Assembly: GCF_013359595.1 (NCBI RefSeq)
Contig: NZ_JABFMP010000024.1
Coordinates: 1 to 64,000 of the forward strand
Direction: 5' to 3'
DNA from: Pseudomonas sp. C1C7
GTDB taxonomy: Bacteria; Pseudomonadota; Gammaproteobacteria; Pseudomonadales; Pseudomonadaceae
Length of the DNA: 64,000 nucleotides
In this document: one piece after another, positions 36,159 to 43,431 of the stretch
How positions within the stretch are numbered: position 1 is the stretch's first letter
Layout: each line of letters begins with the position of its first letter
The notes under the pieces: generated by a model
Seen by the model: only the letters and a program-made list of their open reading frames with translations
Database searches by the model: none
What the model was told of the DNA's origin: nothing
Program-made: the position numbers and the translations under genes

Positions 36159-37442
36159 ATGAACCTGTTCAGCCTGCGTCGTTATTCGCCGAGTCTGGAT
36201 GATCTGGTGGCGGATACCTCCTATCCATCCGGGCACGACAACCTTTCCAGCGAATGCCTGATGCCCAGTGTCGAGCGGCCGCAACAGGTGTTTGTCCGTG
36301 GCCAGGGTTCATGGTTGTGGGACAGCGAAGACCGCGCTTATCTGGATTTCTCTCAAGGTGGCGGGGCCAACAGCCTCGGTCACAGTCCCAAGGCCATGGT
36401 CGATGCGATCACCGCGCAGGCCCAGGCGCTGATCAATCCGGGCTTCGGCCTGCATAACCGCGGCATGCTCAACCTCGCCGAGCGGCTGTGCAGCAGCACC
36501 GGCAGTGATCAGGCGTATCTGCTCAACACCGGCAGCGAGGCCTGCGAGGCGGCGATCAAGCTGGCGCGTAAATGGGGTCAACAGCATCGCGGTGGCGCAT
36601 CGCGGATCATCGTCGCCAGCAATGCCTGTCATGGGCGCAGTATCGCGACGATTTCAGCGTCCGACAGTTCGGCGCAGATCAACCGGTTCGAGCCGCAGCT
36701 TCCGGGTTTCAGCCATGTACCGTTCAACGATCTGCCGGCGCTGCATGCGGCGGTGGATGAGCGGACGGTGGCGATCCTGCTCGAGCCGATCCAGAGCGAA
36801 GCCGGGGTGATCCCGGCCACGGCGCACTACCTCAAGGGTGTCGAACGCCTGTGCCGCGAACTGGGCATCCTGCTGATCCTCGACGAAGTGCAAACCGGCA
36901 TCGGTCGCTGCGGCACCTTGCTCGCGGAACAGTCCTACGGTATCCGCGCCGATATCCTCGTGCTTGGCAAAGGGCTGGGTGGTGGAGTGCCGGTGGCGGC
37001 ATTGCTGGCGCGGGGCGAGGCCTGCTGTTTCGACCTGGGTGAAATGAGCGGCACCCATCATGGCAACGCCTTGATGACCGCTGCCGGCCTTGCCGTGCTC
37101 GACAGCGTGCAGGACAAGGCGTTTGTGCAGCATGTCGCCGAGACCGGCCAGCACCTGCGCGAAGGTCTGCAGCGCCTGTCCTATCGCTACGGCCACGGAG
37201 AATTGCGCGGCCAAGGCCTGCTCTGGGGCCTGACCCTGTCCGACGATTGCGCCGACGCCGTGGTCAAGGCCGCACTCTACGAAGGCCTGCTGCTCAACGC
37301 CCCGCAACCCGACTGCCTGCGCTTCACCCCGGCACTGACCGTCAGCAAGGCCAACATCGACGAAATGTTCCTGCGCCTGGCCCGCGCCTTCTCCCGCATG
37401 CGCACCGCGCAAGTGCAATGTCGAAAAGGCATTGCTGTCTGA
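36159..37442 (+). CDS. Class III PLP-dependent aminotransferase
   Basis: 427 residues. NTGSEACEAAIKLARKW near 125 binds PLP phosphate, LILDEVQTGIGRCG near 240 carries the cofactor Asp, and LVLGKGLGGGVPVAALLA near 265 the Schiff-base lysine. Resembles acetylornithine/ornithine and 4-aminobutyrate aminotransferases, and a gene of this kind stands near rsmY in other pseudomonads as far as I recall. The amino donor is not deducible. Start 36159 is preceded by GAGGG; the longer frame reaches into the promoter. Possibly controlled by the divergent LysR gene. Confidence 0.9.
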   Translation: MNLFSLRRYSPSLDDLVADTSYPSGHDNLSSECLMPSVERPQQVFVRGQGSWLWDSEDRAYLDFSQGGGANSLGHSPKAMVDAITAQAQALINPGFGLHNRGMLNLAERLCSSTGSDQAYLLNTGSEACEAAIKLARKWGQQHRGGASRIIVASNACHGRSIATISASDSSAQINRFEPQLPGFSHVPFNDLPALHAAVDERTVAILLEPIQSEAGVIPATAHYLKGVERLCRELGILLILDEVQTGIGRCGTLLAEQSYGIRADILVLGKGLGGGVPVAALLARGEACCFDLGEMSGTHHGNALMTAAGLAVLDSVQDKAFVQHVAETGQHLREGLQRLSYRYGHGELRGQGLLWGLTLSDDCADAVVKAALYEGLLLNAPQPDCLRFTPALTVSKANIDEMFLRLARAFSRMRTAQVQCRKGIAV

Positions 37443-37488
37443 GCTGACACCCCACCCCAACACCAGAACCGTCTCGCGGTATAACGCA

Positions 37489-37527
37489 CGCCCCATGCCT
37501 GATTCTTTTGGCGTGGGGCGTTTTTTT
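37489..37527 (+). terminator. Intrinsic terminator of the aminotransferase gene
   Basis: CGCCCCATGCC / GGCGTGGGGCG, an 11-bp stem with one G-T pair and a 10-nt loop, then seven T residues. Confidence 0.92.
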
Positions 37528-37537
37528 GGCCGGGTTT

Positions 37538-37720
37538 TGCCCAAAACAAATCAAAGCATTGCTTGAAAAAAACAATCTCAGTCAGATGGCCTTCGCCCGC
37601 TACCTGAACACCAGCCCCTCCACCGTCAAACAATGGGAAGCAGGGGATGAACACCCCAGCGGCATGGCGTTGAAGTTGTTGAGCATCGTTCAGAAACATG
37701 GCCTGGAAATTCTGGCCTGA
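37538..37720 (+). pseudogene. 5'-truncated XRE/NadS-type antitoxin-like HTH gene
   Basis: The frame PKQIKALLEKNNLSQMAFARYLNTSPSTVKQWEAG...PSGMALKLL holds one intact Cro/C1-like helix-turn-helix with the W-E-x-G turn typical of NadS/HigA-type antitoxins (family length about 95-105 residues). About 35-40 N-terminal residues are missing; the sequence upstream is the aminotransferase terminator and gives no start codon or ribosome site suited to this frame. No toxin gene is next to it. I read it as a remnant. An ATG within the HTH (37588) would not give a folded protein. Confidence 0.65.
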
Positions 37721-37804
37721 CTCATTTGGCTGAACCCTCACCCACCGCGCAGGTCGATTGCATGTATGGCTTGCACGAGCCGATTTCAATCAGGAGCTGA
37801 GCCC

Positions 37805-37963
37805 ATGGATTTCATTCGTATCATCATCGCCATTCTGTTGCCGCCGCTGGGTGTGTTTCTGCAAGTGGGATTTGGCGGGGCGTTCTGGCTGAATATTCTT
37901 TTGACGCTGTGCGGTTACATTCCGGGGATCGTGCATGCGGTTTACATCATCGCCAAGCGTTGA
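37805..37963 (+). CDS. PMP3/YqaE-family small membrane protein
   Basis: 52 residues with two TM helices: FIRIIIAILLPPLGVFLQVG and LNILLTLCGYIPGIVHAVYII. The LPPLGVF and GYIPGIVHA motifs are diagnostic of the PMP3/UPF0057 family, stress-related plasma membrane proteolipids that affect membrane potential in yeast and plants. AGGAG stands 8 nt before the ATG at 37805 and decides the start. Single gene. Confidence 0.9.
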   Translation: MDFIRIIIAILLPPLGVFLQVGFGGAFWLNILLTLCGYIPGIVHAVYIIAKR

Positions 37964-37984
37964 GGTTGGTGGAGCCTGACAGAT

Positions 37985-38069
37985 TGCATTCGTGAGCAAG
38001 CCCCACACATTTGACCGCGCACCTTCATGAGAACGCGGTCAAATGTGGGAGCGGGCTTGCTCGCGAATG
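37985..38069. repeat. REP/REPIN palindrome pair with inner stem
   Basis: CATTCGTGAGCAAGCCCCAC...ATTTGACCGCG (left, about 37987-38017) and CGCGGTCAAATGTGGGAGCG...GCTTGCTCGCGAATG (right, about 38034-38068) form a long inverted repeat whose inner portion (ATTTGACCGCG) pairs as well. Confidence 0.83.
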
Positions 38070-38101
38070 AGGCGACACGCATTTGGCACTCAGCGCAATA
38101 C

Positions 38102-39928
38102 TCAGTCCCCCTGCTCTATCACCCGCCGATAAAACAACCACTCCTGCTCCAGCGCATGGGCCTGATTGCCGGCCTGGCGCAAGCCATGGCGTTCCTCTGC
38201 GTAGTAATGCGCCTCGACCAGAATCCCGTTGTTCTGAAGCGCCTCGACCATGTCGCGTGTTTGCTGCGGTACGACCACAGCGTCCAGTTCTCCTTGAAAG
38301 AAAATCATCGGCACGCGGATATTGCCCGCGTGCAGCAGCGGTGTTCGTGCGGCGTAGCGCTCTGCGTCTTCCACGGGATCGCCGATCAGCCAGTCCAGGT
38401 AATCGCTCTCGAATTTGTGGGTGGCCCGACCCAGCGCCACAGGGTCGCTGACGCCATAGAGGCTGGCGCCGGCGCGGAAAACATTGTGGAAGGCCAGCGC
38501 GCACAGTGTGGTGTAACCCCCGGCGCTGCCACCGCGGATGAAGGCCTTGTCGCCGTCGATCAGGCCCCGTTCGGCCAGGTGCCGGACCACTGCGCAAGCG
38601 TCTTCGACATCGACTTCACCCCAACTCAGATGCAAGGCCTGACGATAGTCGCGGCCATAGCCGCTGCTGCCACGGTAGTTCAGATCGGCCACGGAGAATC
38701 CCCGCTGCGCCCAGAACTGGATGCGCGGATCGAACATCGGATAGCACGCCGAGGTCGGGCCGCCGTGGATGAACACCACCAGCGGCGGTTTCGCGTCGCC
38801 GGTCATCGCCGGGTAGAAGAAACCGTGGGCCTCGCCCGAGCCGCTGGGGTAGTGCAGGGTTTGCGGGCGGCTGATCTGTTCGGCGGGCAGTGGCGCGATA
38901 CCACCGGCCAGCACTTTGATCTGCCGGCTCCGGCGATCAATGGCAATCACCGCGGGAGAGCTGATGGGTGATGCGGCAATGCAGTAAATGAAATGCTCAT
39001 CCAGGGCGAGGCTGCGAAAGCGGCTGTAGTCGCTGGCAAATTCTTCACGCGTGGCGCCACACAATCCCAGCCTTCCAAAACCGCCTTCGGTCCAGCTCGC
39101 CAAATAGCGCTCTTCACTCAGCGGTAACCAGGTGCAGCCACCGAGTTGCCAGGGCGCGGGGCCATGATCGGCAGTCGGGCCGGGTAACGGGACCAGACCG
39201 TTTTCCGATTCCATCCAGGGCTGCCAGTAGCCACCACGATCAGTCAGGCAGAACAACCGGCCATTGGCATCAAACCGAGGCTGTTGCAGGGATTCTTGCC
39301 CGTCATCGCCGGCCACGCAGCGGGCGGGTCCAAAGCCGCCGTCATCTAGACTTTCGGCAACCATCAGGCGGGTCGCGGTCCACGGTTGGTCCGGGCGACT
39401 CCACTCGATCCACGCCAGGCGCCGCGCATCAGGGCTGAGGGTCGGCGCGGCGTAGAAGTCGGCGCCTTCGACCAGCAGATGACGCTTGCCGTCCGCCAGA
39501 TCGATCGCCGCCAGGCGATGCCGGTCGCGGTTTTCCTCAACCGCCAGCACCTGACCATTGGCGAACTGCAAATCACCGTAGCGACACACGCCGCTGGTCA
39601 GCACCTGGGGCGTCTCGCCGTTCAGCGATTGCCGATACAGCTGCTGGTCGGCCTCGTTGACGAAAACCACCCCGTCGTCCGTCAGACAAAACGCCCCACC
39701 GCCATATTCGTACACCCGACTGCGCACGCTGAAGCCCAGCGGTGTCAGACATTTCGCTACACCGTCGCGCCAATGCCAGATACGACAGGCCGCGTCCTCC
39801 GGTCGGTATTCGTTCCAGAACAGGCCCAGGGGACTTGCCTGCAACTCGGCGAAATCGATGCCGGCAGCCACGGCCCTGGCGGCAGTCAAGGGTTCAGCTT
39901 TTGGCGATGAGGCGTGAATTTCGTTCAT
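38102..39928 (-). CDS. S9-family prolyl oligopeptidase-like serine peptidase of the PQQ locus
   Basis: 608 residues: an N-terminal seven-bladed propeller (about 20-350) and a C-terminal alpha/beta hydrolase domain with PLVVFIHGGPTS near 390, nucleophile GGSAGGY near 470 and the catalytic His in EERHGLR near 575. The family cleaves short peptides and acylaminoacyl peptides. Its 5' end overlaps the 3' end of pqqE by 35 nt, so it is part of the PQQ operon. A gene called pqqM has been described in this position; a part in trimming the PqqA peptide is plausible but not shown. Confidence 0.88.
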   Translation of the reverse strand: MNEIHASSPKAEPLTAARAVAAGIDFAELQASPLGLFWNEYRPEDAACRIWHWRDGVAKCLTPLGFSVRSRVYEYGGGAFCLTDDGVVFVNEADQQLYRQSLNGETPQVLTSGVCRYGDLQFANGQVLAVEENRDRHRLAAIDLADGKRHLLVEGADFYAAPTLSPDARRLAWIEWSRPDQPWTATRLMVAESLDDGGFGPARCVAGDDGQESLQQPRFDANGRLFCLTDRGGYWQPWMESENGLVPLPGPTADHGPAPWQLGGCTWLPLSEERYLASWTEGGFGRLGLCGATREEFASDYSRFRSLALDEHFIYCIAASPISSPAVIAIDRRSRQIKVLAGGIAPLPAEQISRPQTLHYPSGSGEAHGFFYPAMTGDAKPPLVVFIHGGPTSACYPMFDPRIQFWAQRGFSVADLNYRGSSGYGRDYRQALHLSWGEVDVEDACAVVRHLAERGLIDGDKAFIRGGSAGGYTTLCALAFHNVFRAGASLYGVSDPVALGRATHKFESDYLDWLIGDPVEDAERYAARTPLLHAGNIRVPMIFFQGELDAVVVPQQTRDMVEALQNNGILVEAHYYAEERHGLRQAGNQAHALEQEWLFYRRVIEQGD

Positions 39929-41036
39929 TGCGAAAGGCCAGTTGTTCGATGGACTGAGTGGCGTGCTCGGCCTCTTCGCGGGCCTGGAGGATCACGTCGT
40001 GATGGTGCGATTTGCTGCACACAGGGTCGGCATTGCTGGCATCGCCGGTGAGCATGAAGGCCTGGCAGCGACAGCCACCGAAGTCTTTTTCCTTCTCGTC
40101 GCAGGAACGGCAGGGCTCGGGCATCCAGTCGTAACCACGGAAGCGGTTGAAGCCGAACGAGTCGTACCAGATGTGTTGCATGCTGTGGTCGCGCACGTTG
40201 GGAAACTGCACCGGCAACTGTCGGGCGCCGTGACAGGGCAGTGCGGTTCCGTCCGGTGTCACTGTCAGAAAAATACTGCCCCAGCCGTTCATGCAGGCTT
40301 TCGGACGTTCTTCATAGTAGTCCGGCGTGACGAAGATCAGTTTGCACGGATGACCCTGGGCTTCGAGCTTGGCGCGGTATTCGTTGGTGATGCGTTCGGC
40401 GCGCACCAGTTGCTCCCGGGTCGGTAGCAGCCCCACGCGGTTGAGCTGGGCCCAGCCGTAGAACTGGCAGGTGGCGAGTTCGACGAAGTCCGCTTCGAGG
40501 GCGATGCACAATTCGATGATGCGGTCGATTTTGTCGATGTTGTGCCGATGGGTGACGAAGTTCAGCACCATCGGATAGCCGTGGGCTTTCACCGCGCGGG
40601 CCATTTCCAGCTTCTGCGCGAAGGCCTTTTTCGAACCGGCCAGCAGGTTGTTCACCTGCTCATCGCTGGCCTGGAAACTGATCTGGATATGGTCCAGACC
40701 TGCCTTCTTGAAATCGCTGATTTTCTGCTCGGTCAGGCCAATGCCGGAGGTGATCAGGTTGGTGTAGAAGCCCAGCCTGCGCGCCTCGGCAATCAGCTCG
40801 GCGAGGTCCTGGCGCACCAGCGGCTCGCCACCGGAGAATCCCAGTTGCGCGGCGCCCATTTCCCGCGCCTCACGGAACACCCTGATCCATTGTTCGGTGC
40901 TCAACTCCTTGCCTTGCCCGGCGAAATCCAGCGGGTTGGAACAGTACGGGCATTGCAGCGGGCAACGGTAGGTCAACTCGGCGAGCAGCCACAGCGGCAG
41001 GCCAATGTCCGGCTTGGGCGGTAACTTGTCCGACAC
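39894..41036 (-). CDS. pqqE: PQQ biosynthesis radical-SAM protein PqqE
   Basis: 380 residues. Radical-SAM cysteines in YRCPLQCPYCSNP (about 27-39), GFSGGEPL near 72 and the SPASM-type C-terminal cluster cysteines (CMNGWGS, CHGARQ, CRSCDEKEKDFGGCRCQAF). PqqE links Glu16 and Tyr20 of PqqA with PqqD as chaperone. The start is a GTG at 41036 (VSDKLPPKP), 4 nt after the pqqD stop, agreeing with homologues; the longer ATG frame would run through pqqD. Confidence 0.95.
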   Translation of the reverse strand: MSDKLPPKPDIGLPLWLLAELTYRCPLQCPYCSNPLDFAGQGKELSTEQWIRVFREAREMGAAQLGFSGGEPLVRQDLAELIAEARRLGFYTNLITSGIGLTEQKISDFKKAGLDHIQISFQASDEQVNNLLAGSKKAFAQKLEMARAVKAHGYPMVLNFVTHRHNIDKIDRIIELCIALEADFVELATCQFYGWAQLNRVGLLPTREQLVRAERITNEYRAKLEAQGHPCKLIFVTPDYYEERPKACMNGWGSIFLTVTPDGTALPCHGARQLPVQFPNVRDHSMQHIWYDSFGFNRFRGYDWMPEPCRSCDEKEKDFGGCRCQAFMLTGDASNADPVCSKSHHHDVILQAREEAEHATQSIEQLAFRNERNSRLIAKS

Positions 41037-41040
41037 GCAA

Positions 41041-41316
41041 TCAGGCAAGTTCGATCCAGTGCTGTGCACGGGCGACCTCCATGAATTGCTCGATGTCGTC
41101 ACCCAGTTCCGGCACGCCGGGGAACTGTTGGTCGAGCGCTTTGATGATCGCGGCGACATCGCGTTCGCCGTCGATCAGGCCGCCGATCAGCGCGGCGCTT
41201 TCATTGAGTTTGATCATGCCTTCCGGGTACAGCAGCACATGGCCTTTCTGGGCCGGTTCGTACTGGAAGCGGTAGCCGGGACGCCAGCTTGGGGTCATGC
41301 TGCGATCGAAGCTCAT
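41041..41316 (-). CDS. pqqD: PqqD, PqqA-binding chaperone
   Basis: 91 residues of RRE (RiPP recognition element) fold: PGYRFQYEPAQKGHVLLYPEGMIKLN near 14-39 and ALIGGLIDGERDVAAIIKAL. It binds the PqqA precursor and delivers it to PqqE. ATG overlaps the pqqC stop by 4 nt. Confidence 0.95.
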   Translation of the reverse strand: MSFDRSMTPSWRPGYRFQYEPAQKGHVLLYPEGMIKLNESAALIGGLIDGERDVAAIIKALDQQFPGVPELGDDIEQFMEVARAQHWIELA

Positions 41317-42065
41317 AGGCTGATTCCTTTGTGCCAGACCCGTTGCCCGGTGACGCTGTGATAGGGCGGGCGATTCAGTTCGTAGGCCATGCTCATGGCG
41401 TCGAGCATGCTCCAGAGAATGTCGAGTTTGAACTGGAGGATCTCCAGCATGCGCTCCTGACCTTCGCGTGTCTTGTAGTGTTCAAGGGTGATCGAAAGAC
41501 CGTGCTCGACATCGCGCCGGGCCTGGCCCAGACGGGTGCGGAAATACTCGTAGCCGGCCGGGTCGATCCACGGGTAATGCTGCGGCCAGCTGTCCAGGCG
41601 CGACTGGTGGATCTGCGGCGCGAACAGTTCGGTCAGCGAGCTGCTGGCGGCTTCCTGCCAACTGGCGCGGCGCGCGAAGTTGACGTAGGCGTCGACGGCG
41701 AAGCGCACGCCGGGCAGCACCAGTTCCTGGGAGCGCAGTTGATCTGGGTCGAGACCGACCGCCTGACCCAGGCGCAGCCAGGCTTCGATGCCGCCGTCTT
41801 CGCCCGGCGCGCCGTCGTGATCGAGCAGGCGCTGAATCCACTCGCGACGGATTTCGCGGTCGGGGCAGTTGGCCAGGATTGCGGCGTCCTTGAGCGGGAT
41901 GTTCACCTGATAGTAGAAGCGGTTGGCGACCCAGCCCTGGATCTGCTCGCGGGTGGCCCGGCCTTCGTACATCGCCACGTGGTAGGGGTGGTGGATGTGG
42001 TAGTAGGCGCCCTTGGCGCGCAGGGCGGCTTCGAATTCGGCGGCGGACATTGGGGTGTCGGTCAT
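41313..42065 (-). CDS. pqqC: Pyrroloquinoline-quinone synthase PqqC
   Basis: 250 residues, exactly the usual length; all-helical haem-oxygenase-like fold with KGAYYHIHHPYHVAMYEG near 17-34, NRFYYQVNIPLKDAAIL and active-site HYPWIDPAGYEYF. It performs ring closure and oxidation of AHQQ to PQQ. CGGAG lies 8 nt before the ATG at 42065, so the longer upstream frame through the REP is discarded. Confidence 0.96.
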   Translation of the reverse strand: MTDTPMSAAEFEAALRAKGAYYHIHHPYHVAMYEGRATREQIQGWVANRFYYQVNIPLKDAAILANCPDREIRREWIQRLLDHDGAPGEDGGIEAWLRLGQAVGLDPDQLRSQELVLPGVRFAVDAYVNFARRASWQEAASSSLTELFAPQIHQSRLDSWPQHYPWIDPAGYEYFRTRLGQARRDVEHGLSITLEHYKTREGQERMLEILQFKLDILWSMLDAMSMAYELNRPPYHSVTGQRVWHKGISL

Positions 42066-42115
42066 TGCTTTTCTCCGGGTACATCCGGTGGATTCCTGGG
42101 TGTCTGCTCGGGCCT

Positions 42116-42207
42116 CATCGCGGGCAAGCCCGCTCCCACAAGGTTCGTGGGTGTACATGGAATTTGCAGGCACCCGAAACTCCTGTGGGAGCGGGCTTGC
42201 CCGCGAA
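42116..42207. repeat. REP/REPIN pair between pqqB and pqqC
   Basis: Arms 42116-42140 and 42183-42207 form a nearly perfect inverted repeat of the CGCGGGCAAGCCCGCTCCCA class within the PQQ operon, in the 153-bp pqqB-pqqC gap. Confidence 0.87.
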
Positions 42208-42218
42208 GAGGCCATCCG

Positions 42219-43130
42219 CTACAGCACGATGCTCATGCCGTCATAAGCCACTTCAACGTGCCGCCGCTCCAGCTCCGCCCGCTGCGGCGAGTCCTCATCG
42301 AGAATCGGGTTGGTGTTGTTGATGTGGATAAGCACCTTGCGCTGGCGCGGCAGTTTTTCCAGCACTTCGAGCATGCCGCCGGGGCCGTTCTGGGCCAGGT
42401 GGCCCATCTCCCGGCCAGTGCGGGTGCCGACGCCGCGGCGTTGCATTTCATCGTCGTCCCACAGGGTGCCGTCCACCAGCAGGCAGTCGCTGCCGGCCAT
42501 CATTTCCAGCAACGGCGCATCGACCTTGCCCAGCCCCGGCGCGTAGAACAACTTGCCGCCGGTATTGAGGTCTTCGACGATCAAACCGATGTTGTCGCCC
42601 GGATGTGGGTCGAAGCGATGCGGCGAGTAAGGCGGCGCGGCGCTGCGCAAGGGCAGCGGGGTGAAGCGCAGGTTGGGGCAGGCGGCAATGCTGAAGCTCT
42701 GGTCCAGCTCGATGCGCTTCCAGATCAGGCCGCCGTTCCAGTGATTCAGCATGTTGAACAACGGAAAACCCGTGCTCAGATCCTCGTGGACCATGTCGGT
42801 GCACCAGACCTGATGCGGGCAGCCTTCGCGCAACATCAGCAGGCCGGTGGTGTGGTCGATCTGGCTGTCCATCAGAATGATCGCGCCGATCCCGCTATCA
42901 CGCAGGGCGCGGCCCGGCTGCATCGGGGCGAAGCTCTGCAATTGCGCGCGGATGTCCGGAGAGGTGTTGCACAGCACCCAATTCACGCCGTCATCGGAAA
43001 TCGCGATGGACGACTGGGTCCGTGCCTTGGCCTTCAGACTGCCGCTGCGAAAACCGGCGCAGTTCACGCAGTTGCAGTTCCACTGGGGGAAACCGCCGCC
43101 GGCGGCGGAACCTAGAATCTGGACGAACAT
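42219..43130 (-). CDS. pqqB: PQQ biosynthesis protein PqqB
   Basis: 303 residues, metallo-beta-lactamase fold with MDSQIDHTTGLLMLREG near 93, zinc-structural cysteines CNCVNCAGF near 19-27, and LLVDGTLWDDDEM near 220. PqqB has been linked to tyrosine hydroxylation of the processed PqqA dipeptide. 82 bp and an attenuator-like hairpin separate it from pqqA. Confidence 0.95.
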   Translation of the reverse strand: MFVQILGSAAGGGFPQWNCNCVNCAGFRSGSLKAKARTQSSIAISDDGVNWVLCNTSPDIRAQLQSFAPMQPGRALRDSGIGAIILMDSQIDHTTGLLMLREGCPHQVWCTDMVHEDLSTGFPLFNMLNHWNGGLIWKRIELDQSFSIAACPNLRFTPLPLRSAAPPYSPHRFDPHPGDNIGLIVEDLNTGGKLFYAPGLGKVDAPLLEMMAGSDCLLVDGTLWDDDEMQRRGVGTRTGREMGHLAQNGPGGMLEVLEKLPRQRKVLIHINNTNPILDEDSPQRAELERRHVEVAYDGMSIVL

Positions 43131-43155
43131 GGAGGCTCCATCATTTCAATGCTTA

Positions 43156-43186
43156 AAACAAAACGCCTCGGGATTACCGAGGCGCT
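43156..43186 (-). terminator. Attenuator/terminator between pqqA and pqqB
   Basis: Read on the minus strand, CGCCTCGG-TAATC-CCGAGGCG is followed by TTTTGTTTT. Placed 27 nt after the pqqA stop it would stop most transcripts, giving far more pqqA than pqqBCDE mRNA. Confidence 0.85.
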
Positions 43187-43212
43187 GAACTGCACGTCTG
43201 CCAAAGCAGAGA

Positions 43213-43287
43213 TTAGCGGCTGGCGAAGTACATGGTGACTTCAAAGCCGATACGCAGGTCGGTGTAAGCAGGTTTGGTCCAGGCCAT
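43213..43287 (-). CDS. pqqA: PQQ precursor peptide PqqA
   Basis: 24 residues: MAWTKPAYTDLRIGFEVTMY then FASR. Glu16 and Tyr20, which supply all PQQ carbon atoms, are present in the required ExxxY spacing. AAGGAG stands 8 nt before the ATG. The gene is too short for ordinary ORF finding; it lies between pqqF (144 bp upstream) and pqqB. Confidence 0.97.
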   Translation of the reverse strand: MAWTKPAYTDLRIGFEVTMYFASR

Positions 43288-43431
43288 GGGAGCGCTCCTT
43301 GAGGTGATGAGACAGTTGAGACCTATACATATAGTCCACCTCCGGAAGGAGATGTTCAGATAGTTAGGCAGCTATGTTACTCAAAATTTCAGGCAGCGGG
43401 ATGAAAATGTTCTAAATGGTTAACGAGCGGT

